Shown here: positions 58,316 to 64,000 of the stretch, in pieces
Position numbering within the stretch: the first letter of the stretch is position 1
Layout of the letters: each line of letters opens with the position of its first letter
Source: Aulostomus chinensis
Taxonomy: Eukaryota; Chordata; Actinopteri; Syngnathiformes; Aulostomidae
Reading direction: 5' to 3'
DNA length: 64,000 bases
Assembly (NCBI GenBank): GCA_037954235.1
Contig: JBBMOA010000002.1
Span: 22,415,427 to 22,479,426, forward strand
Notes under the pieces: model-generated
Database searches by the model: none
The model's input: the letters and a program-made list of their open reading frames with translations, nothing else
What the model was told of the DNA's origin: nothing
Position numbers and translations under genes: made by a program

Positions 58316-58556
58316 CCCAAACCCCAAATTAGTTTCGATTCATTTGAAAGCCTGATTCTGAGTTTGTCTCATCCAGCCTGGGAAACACGACAGCCGCTTT
58401 TATTTATTATTGTGTACCGCCCTCCTGGTCCTTACTCTGAACTCTTATCTGAATTCTCAGTGTTTATATCAAGTTTAGTTCTTAAAAGAGATAAATTCAT
58501 TGTTGTGTTATGACCAATATTCATGTGAATGTTGATAATGGCAGTACGCACGGTTT
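58316..58556 (+). pseudogene. Fossil LINE endonuclease-domain fragment
   Basis: The frame reads ISFDSFESLILSLSHP, then PLLFIIVYRPPGPYSELLSE, then a FISSLVLKRDKFIVV segment. VYRPPGPYSE..EF with a following hydrophobic strand is the hallmark of the apurinic endonuclease-like domain of L2/CR1-type LINEs of vertebrates. In intact elements a GDFNIH motif comes next; here the frame hits a stop at 58511-58513, and the corresponding NIHVNVDN is found after a frameshift at about 58524-58548. The fragment has no reverse transcriptase and is dead. It sits in otherwise unique sequence. Confidence 0.8.
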
Positions 58557-58779
58557 CAGCACATATTCATGCCGACACACTCTTGGTGGATGAGGGCTAT
58601 TGTGAGGGGACTCATGACGGTGTGGTCAGATCTCCTGCTAACTACTGTATAGAAATGCCAGTTCTTGAAGTATATCCCAAATGCATAAAAAAGCAATCCA
58701 CCACCCTCCCCGTGGCCCGACTCCAGATTACGTATTGATTCCTGATATGAAAAGCTCATTACATAAACAGAAACAGCAA
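58557..58779. other. Non-coding flank of the LINE fragment
   Basis: No further LINE sequence is recognised after the NIHVNVDN segment. Complex repeat-free sequence; no gene. Confidence 0.45.
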
Positions 58780-59330
58780 CACAAAAAAGCCAGTGAACCT
58801 TTGCATAAATCCTTTAATTGAATTTCCAGTGCCAGTGGATGGGGGTTCTCTTTTTAATTGAATCTATTGCTGGTTTTGTGATTTGCATGCAGGGGAGTGG
58901 GTCCTGTCCCAGATAAAGTGCCATTGATCCTTATTAAAGCTCACCTCTGGCCGCTCTGTGGACTAACAGGGAAAATTAAATGTGTTCATGGTGCATATAT
59001 TTACTGCCCGCAAGGCAGGACTGTGGGAAGCAGCGGGGATGAAGAGAATGACAGAGATAGGATGGGGGAAAAAATAGAATATCATGAAATTAATTTGCCA
59101 AATTGTCTCTACTTTGTTCATTTTTATCAAGCCATTTTACTCGAGGGATTCTTTAGAACTGTCTCTGGCAGTGTATAAATAGCACCTGGTCTCTGGTGTG
59201 TATTTGGCAGCTGATGCCGCACCATACAAACAATAGTGCTACAGGATCTGCAAGATAATATTTCGCCTCTGTCTTGGCATCAGTTTGTTTATCTAATTAT
59301 GATGGTGGAAAACCCACTTGTTGGCTCTAC
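58780..59330. promoter_or_regulatory. Candidate conserved non-coding block
   Basis: A repeat-free segment with CCTTTAATTGAATTTCC, TTTTTAATTGAATC, CATTGATCCTTATTAAAGC, CATGAAATTAATTTGCC and TTATCTAATTATGATGG. The density of TAAT cores is high and the sequence is even in complexity. Plus frame 58897-59178 shows no splice support. A good CNE candidate by texture. Confidence 0.3.
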
Positions 59331-61191
59331 AGCACATTGAGAAATGAGAGGAAGTGCTGTTTCCGTCTTGATACGGTGTGTGATCAATCTGCTGATTGCT
59401 GAACATTGATCAGTGTTTTCCCTGGGTTTGTTGGAGGACATTAGTAACACTTCCTATTGGATTATTTAGTGGAGGAAGATATAACCGCAGTTGGGCAGCC
59501 GGCATCACATCCCATCAGTGTAACTCGGACAGGTTGGCTAGTGAAGTATCATTCTTCTGCTTTGTGTCTGTAGTGAGTCTCCAAGTGGCTGTTTTTGCTT
59601 ACTGTCGGGTAATTGGTCCAGCGCGTGTGATTAGTGTTTCCTTTGCTGACTCTAAGTGCCTCATCTCTCCACCTCGGCGTTTGCTCTGACTTCATTGGAA
59701 GCGTTTAGAATTAAATCAGCGAGTCCTGGTGGCACATTGTGTTTCATGGTTAGCTCGTGCTGTGTACTTTACATTCACTAAAAGGTACAGTAGGCTGCAT
59801 GTGTTAGTAAGTTTCTGTCATGGTGAACGCATTTGCAGAGCAAGTTGTGAATTCAGCAAAGAAACCCAAACTGATAACATTTTGAATCAGTGAACGCATC
59901 ATGGAATGCTAGAGGGAGATATTGGAAATCTTGAAGACTGCTCTAGGTTGATATACACACGTTGCAGATGAAGTCACATTCTAAAATCTTCTGTAAAACA
60001 TCTTGATCATATCTATAATATCGTTTATCTGAGAAATCTCAACACATTTTAATGAAATTCATGGAGAAGATGTATTTCAATAAAAGAACTTAGCATTAAT
60101 TTGTGGTATTAGAATTAATATTAGCTCCCAGAGGTGTTCTAAATGGAATAGAAGACCTGTTTTTGGTGGTCAGGAAGTAAATGTATCGAGAAAGTTTTAC
60201 TTTAGGTTTTGTTTTAGTTCACCAGTTTTTCAGAGAACATTGTTGTGAGTAGCTTGCCACAAGAGCAGCAAAACCTCACATCTGTCAAACGGCAATGAGT
60301 CAATCTTGTTTTTGAATGATTTGACGCATAAATTATCAATGAAATTATTCACATCCTTTTTTGGACAAACTGTTCTGTAAATTATAACTTGCAACCTTCC
60401 AACAGCTAAATAAAATGTCATTTCTTGGTGGGATATGGACCATTAGATGAGTTACTGTTTTTCTTACCAGGGTGTGTGGAAAAAAAACAAAACAGAGGAT
60501 CACTTTAATCTCGATCAAAATATTAATTCAAGCAGCATATTTAATCACTATTTATCCCAAATATTCAGATTTTATCAATACAACAGAAGATACTGATTAA
60601 TTTCTTGCGAACAGAAAAATTAAGTGCATATGGTTCCGCCTCACTGAAAACATATGTCACAATGGTGATGTGACACAGACACGACGAGAGATAAAAGTGA
60701 TTCTGAGGTTTGGTTTTCAAAGCTTTTTGCAGCTTTTCTCTCTGAATTTCACCAACAGACACTCGGCGTGGGCACGATGCTTGAGGGGGGTGGATGGGAC
60801 GGCAGCAGAGACCTCAGGAGGTGCACAAGGCTTTGTCCCGTCTGAAGTTGTCAAAATGAATTTGCACACGCGAAATAAAATCATAGGAACACACCTGCTG
60901 GATGATTCATGAAATGCAAAACTTGTGAATAGTTTTAATCACTATCTGGCTGGTAACCCCTTTGCTCCTATCAAACTGTGAAGCGTCATTAGTGTCAACA
61001 TTTGGGCCTCATCTGGGCCACGTTTGGCACCTCTGGCATAGATGCGGGCCACATCCTGGCCAGTATTAACTGTCCTCTGGATTGTTCCAAAGAGAAAGAT
61101 TTTAACAGTTATTTTCTCTTCTTAAACCTCCCCAGGACACACAACTGGCAAACAGCGAACTGGTGGAGCAAGTAAGAAGACCTGCTCCACG
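59331..61191. other. Non-coding stretch, no gene seen
   Basis: Short frames only; none carries recognised motifs. AT-rich with A8 near 60480. No repeat is recognised. Confidence 0.5.
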
Positions 61192-61311
61192 CCACTGACG
61201 TGATAGACCACTGACGTGATGGACCACTGACGTGATGGACCACTGACGTGATAGACCACTGACGTGATGGACCACTGACGTGATAGACCACTGACGTGAT
61301 AGACCACTGAC
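61192..61311 (+). repeat. 16-bp minisatellite with TGACGTGA boxes
   Basis: Seven full units of CCACTGACGTGATRGA (starting at 61192, 61208, 61224, 61240, 61256, 61272 and 61288) and a partial eighth to 61311. The only variation is A or G at unit position 14. Each unit holds TGACGTGA, a match to CRE/ATF6-type bZIP sites, so the array has seven such boxes at 16-bp spacing. Minus-strand frames across it give Ser-Arg-Gln-Trp repeats and are artefacts of the array. Confidence 0.97.
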
Positions 61312-62573
61312 TGTTTCAAGCTTCGCAATGTAGCTTTGCACACTGCTGCAAGGTGCATGTGGTTCACGGCAGGCGGGAGGGACTCGGTGTTAACAGCAGC
61401 GGCATCGGACCTGCGGTGGATGTCCAGCTGTGCCACAACTCATGGGGAGTCATTCCGAGAATTCGGTGAGAAAGTCCAACACAGCACTGCAGCAGTTTCG
61501 TAATTGAATACTCAGCTACTCATTTATGAAAAGAGAGAAAAGCAATACTAGCCTACTAATAGATGCTCTCTTTTGGCTACCAGTTCTGGCCTGAATCCCA
61601 TTATTCCTTTGGTGTTTTTGTGTTTGCGGTGGACTTCTGCTCCAAGGAGCCTTGTGCTCCACTCAGCACAAGGGATGAACCGTACTGACGTGAACGTCAT
61701 CTGCGCCATTCTAAAGGTTCTGGATGTGCTGGTGTGTATGTAGATGTTCTGAGAGACAGTGTGACTGTTCTATTTATTATTTATTATAGTCATATATCAC
61801 ATTTATATTCACATTTTGGACTTGCATGGTGCCACATAGACTACATGTCTACCTGGATATGAGGCAGTCTATGAGTTCTGTAATACACTCATCTAAAGGA
61901 ACATGAGCCTGCATGTGCATGATTATAATTTTATATTTCAACATGACTTAAGTGCACTTTATAGAGATTTATTGTAAACCAGAGTGTTGGATGACCCACC
62001 AGAGTGTAGACCAGGCATTGTAAAGCTGCAGGAACGGCACTGGCTCAGCAGGCCACAAGCATTTATTTAGTGAGTGAATATATTTTTTGAACTGTTGAAT
62101 CATTATTTTCTATATAGCAGTTATACATTATAAACGTAAAATAAAATGTCTTTTTTCTAAATCTTCTTTTACATCACTAAATCCCAGCAAGAGAACAGAT
62201 TGCACAGATTGTTAATGATTGTCATCATTATATTCTTAAAACTTTTGTCCATCTTATTTAGCATTGCGGGGGAATGAGAACTGTACCATATAGCGTATTA
62301 TATAATATCATGCTAGAAACAAAACCACAGCTTTAGCAATCTCTTCAGTATTTTTCACTTCCTGTCATGATCCAGAGCCAAAAGCTGGAAGATGGCTAAG
62401 AACCATTGCCAGCCATGAAGCATCAAAGGTGCATTGAATGGTGGCATGACTGGGAACTAGAAAGCCATAGGATTCATTGCAAAAACAAGGAATTGCAGCT
62501 AAAAATACCTGAAGCACATCAGCAGCACATTGGCCTGAACGTGCTCCCAACTGAAACAGCTGAGGAAGTCAAC
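61312..62573. other. Non-coding stretch, no gene seen
   Basis: No recognised repeats or exons. Confidence 0.5.
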
Positions 62574-62595
62574 GATATATATATATATATATATA
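62574..62595. repeat. AT microsatellite
   Basis: Eleven AT units. Confidence 0.9.
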
Positions 62596-63099
62596 AAAAC
62601 ACACATTTTACTGACCTTTCCAGATGCTCTCCTCACCTGTCCATCAGTCTCTGTCAGTGCCGACTGTCCCCTCTCATGAACCTTCCATAGAAATGAATAT
62701 GAATGGCTGTTCTACTAGCTGCTGCTATTGATTCAGCTTGTCAGGAGAGATGCTGAGATGAAGTGGAAGTAGGTGCTGTGAATCAAACTCATGAGCCTTG
62801 AATCTGCATCAGTTTTCAATGATTTGTTAATACCATTGACTTCTCTTTCTCCTTCAGCCAGCAGCTTCGCAGGCTCTTCTTCACTGTAGAGTCAGCGAGA
62901 TGGTCTGGGGTGGGACGGGATGTATCAGTAACTAAATCAAGTACATAATAATATGTAAAAAGAAATTGTTTTGAAGTCCTCTACCGGACCACATTTCTCT
63001 TGTGTTCATTTGCGTTCACTGCCTGAATGTAAATGTGTATCTGGGGAAACTAAACTGTGAGGAAGGTTTTTAGTGACAGAAAACAACCTCTGTGACCCA
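62596..63099. other. Non-coding stretch, no gene seen
   Basis: No recognised element. Confidence 0.5.
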
Positions 63100-63415
63100 C
63101 TCATTATTCCCCTAGCCCCACCTGGCATGCAGCGAAAGCAGTTGGCTGATAGAATAAGAGAAATAAGGCATCCTTAATGGAAGCAAATAGTGGAAACATG
63201 TTCCATCAGAAGTGATTACAAGCAATTAAGCTGTTTTCACAGCTGGCTGCCTTGCTTTAATATGCATGCTGGAGTCACATGAAGTGCTGCGATAGATGGC
63301 GAGAAGAAAGATCGTCTGATATTATTACCCTCAACACGCTTATTAGACTAATGTATTATTTCCTTATGCACTAAAGGACAGGTAGATGTGTGAATAAAAG
63401 GTAATTAAAACAGAG
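63100..63415. promoter_or_regulatory. Candidate conserved non-coding element
   Basis: Repeat-free sequence with TACAAGCAATTAAGCTG, TTTCACAGCTGGCTGCC (an E-box), TTTAATATGCATGCTGG and CTTATTAGACTAATG. It lies just downstream (on the minus strand) of the exon candidate at 63452-63631. CNE by texture only. Confidence 0.3.
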
Positions 63416-63451
63416 TAAAGTCAACATGACTGAGAGGATGTCTGTACTCAC

Positions 63452-63631
63452 CTCCTCCCTGTGACGTGACCCCCGCTCGGCCACGGAGGCCCACTGCTCT
63501 CCCTTCGTCGAACAGATGACTGATTGTGCTTCTCTTCCCTGTGTGGCCCTGAACCACTCAGCAGCACATCAAAGAACATCCAGGCTTCCGGGAGACGATT
63601 GTTGTTCACTGGGGCTCCAACCCGGTGCACA
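63452..63631 (-). other. Candidate exon with strong donor, unassigned
   Basis: On the minus strand one frame stays open for about 60 codons and is GC-richer than the surroundings, with CpG-containing Arg codons. It reads RLPEAWMFFDVLLSGSG and later REESSG-like Ser/Arg/Pro-rich sequence. It ends GGAGGAG then GTGAGTAC (63451-63444), a near-perfect donor; the in-frame stop lies inside that donor, as expected for an exon end. The upstream acceptor (AACATCAG near 63632) is poor, so the 5' limit is uncertain. No family is recognised. Confidence 0.3.
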
Positions 63632-64000
63632 CTGATGTTTTTCTTTCATACAAAAGCAGTTAGCAGCCCATAATCCCACACTCTTGAGTGAGGAAAATAC
63701 CCACAATCCCTCACACTGGAACTGTAGTGTAGCTGTTCCTTCACGCCCTGCTGGGCAATAGAGAAGATCAAAGAGATGGCAGGTCTTAGATGAAGCAGTA
63801 ACATTTAACTGCAGCCTCAAGAATCAGAGGCATGCGACTGCTAGTTAAAGTTGACACTTGTTTTTCTTCTTGGATCATATTTGTTTGATTGATGTGCTGG
63901 AATATCTTGTCTAATTTGAATTCAGTATTTCGTTCTTTGAAAAACAGCTTTAAAGCAGATTTAGAAAACACTTAGGGCTAACTTCTTCCGTAGGAGTTTT
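63632..64000. other. Non-coding flank to window end
   Basis: No further exon or repeat can be supported. Frames at 63569-63971 on the minus strand show no known motif. If the exon candidate is real, its upstream intron or exon continues here and beyond the window. Confidence 0.4.

Noticed and set aside
61102..61436. Minus-strand frames with Ser-Arg-Gln-Trp repeats
   Set aside because: They are translations of the 16-bp minisatellite in rotating frames.

Overview
The window looks like intergenic or intronic DNA from a ray-finned (teleost) fish. The evidence is the set of dispersed repeats that I know as recurrent in teleost genomes, the many long CA/GT microsatellites, unusually long poly-G/poly-C runs, short AT-rich reading frames broken by stops on both strands, and no bacterial-style gene packing. 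Repeat names are from memory of the families; no search was run. I found no complete protein-coding gene, no rRNA, no true tRNA and no CRISPR array. Nearly all reading frames of 60-216 codons are chance frames, frames across microsatellites, or frames across repeats.

Layout. 1-11 kb: mostly unique AT-rich sequence, a partial dispersed repeat at the left edge, a 21-G run near 5.97 kb, and several repeat-free stretches that read like conserved non-coding elements (about 5.0-5.5, 6.4-6.65, 8.2-9.2 and 10.4-10.9 kb). 11-21 kb: a repeat-rich block with a dispersed repeat (11.7 kb), a GT/GA compound microsatellite (14.0 kb), a tRNA-like SINE (15.5 kb), a dispersed repeat expanded into G21 plus a 9-bp minisatellite (16.4 kb), an 873-bp DNA transposon with perfect 21-bp terminal inverted repeats and TA flanks that keeps what looks like a transposase tail (16.8-17.7 kb), and a solo LTR (20.1-20.5 kb). 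21-37 kb: further SINE-like and dispersed repeats, very long CA/GT arrays, a hAT-like MITE (35.0 kb) and several CNE-like stretches. 37-58 kb: a dispersed repeat carrying an array of nuclear-receptor half-sites (37.5 kb), two related repeat copies at 45.2-45.6 kb, a perfect palindrome (47.7 kb) and a 198-bp MITE (55.3 kb). 58-64 kb: a fossil LINE endonuclease fragment (58.3 kb), a 16-bp minisatellite with seven TGACGTGA boxes (61.2 kb) and a GC-richer open stretch ending in a strong minus-strand splice donor (63.5 kb).

Four short open stretches are flanked by splice-like signals and are the only candidates for real exons: minus strand 35612-35681 and 63452-63631, plus strand 38180-38252 and 26864-26927. 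None can be assigned to a known protein from sequence alone. The most economical reading is a gene-poor regulatory landscape or large intron, peppered with old transposable elements. I do not see a new multi-gene system here; the most unusual signals are regulatory-motif arrays inside repeats and the unassigned exon candidates.
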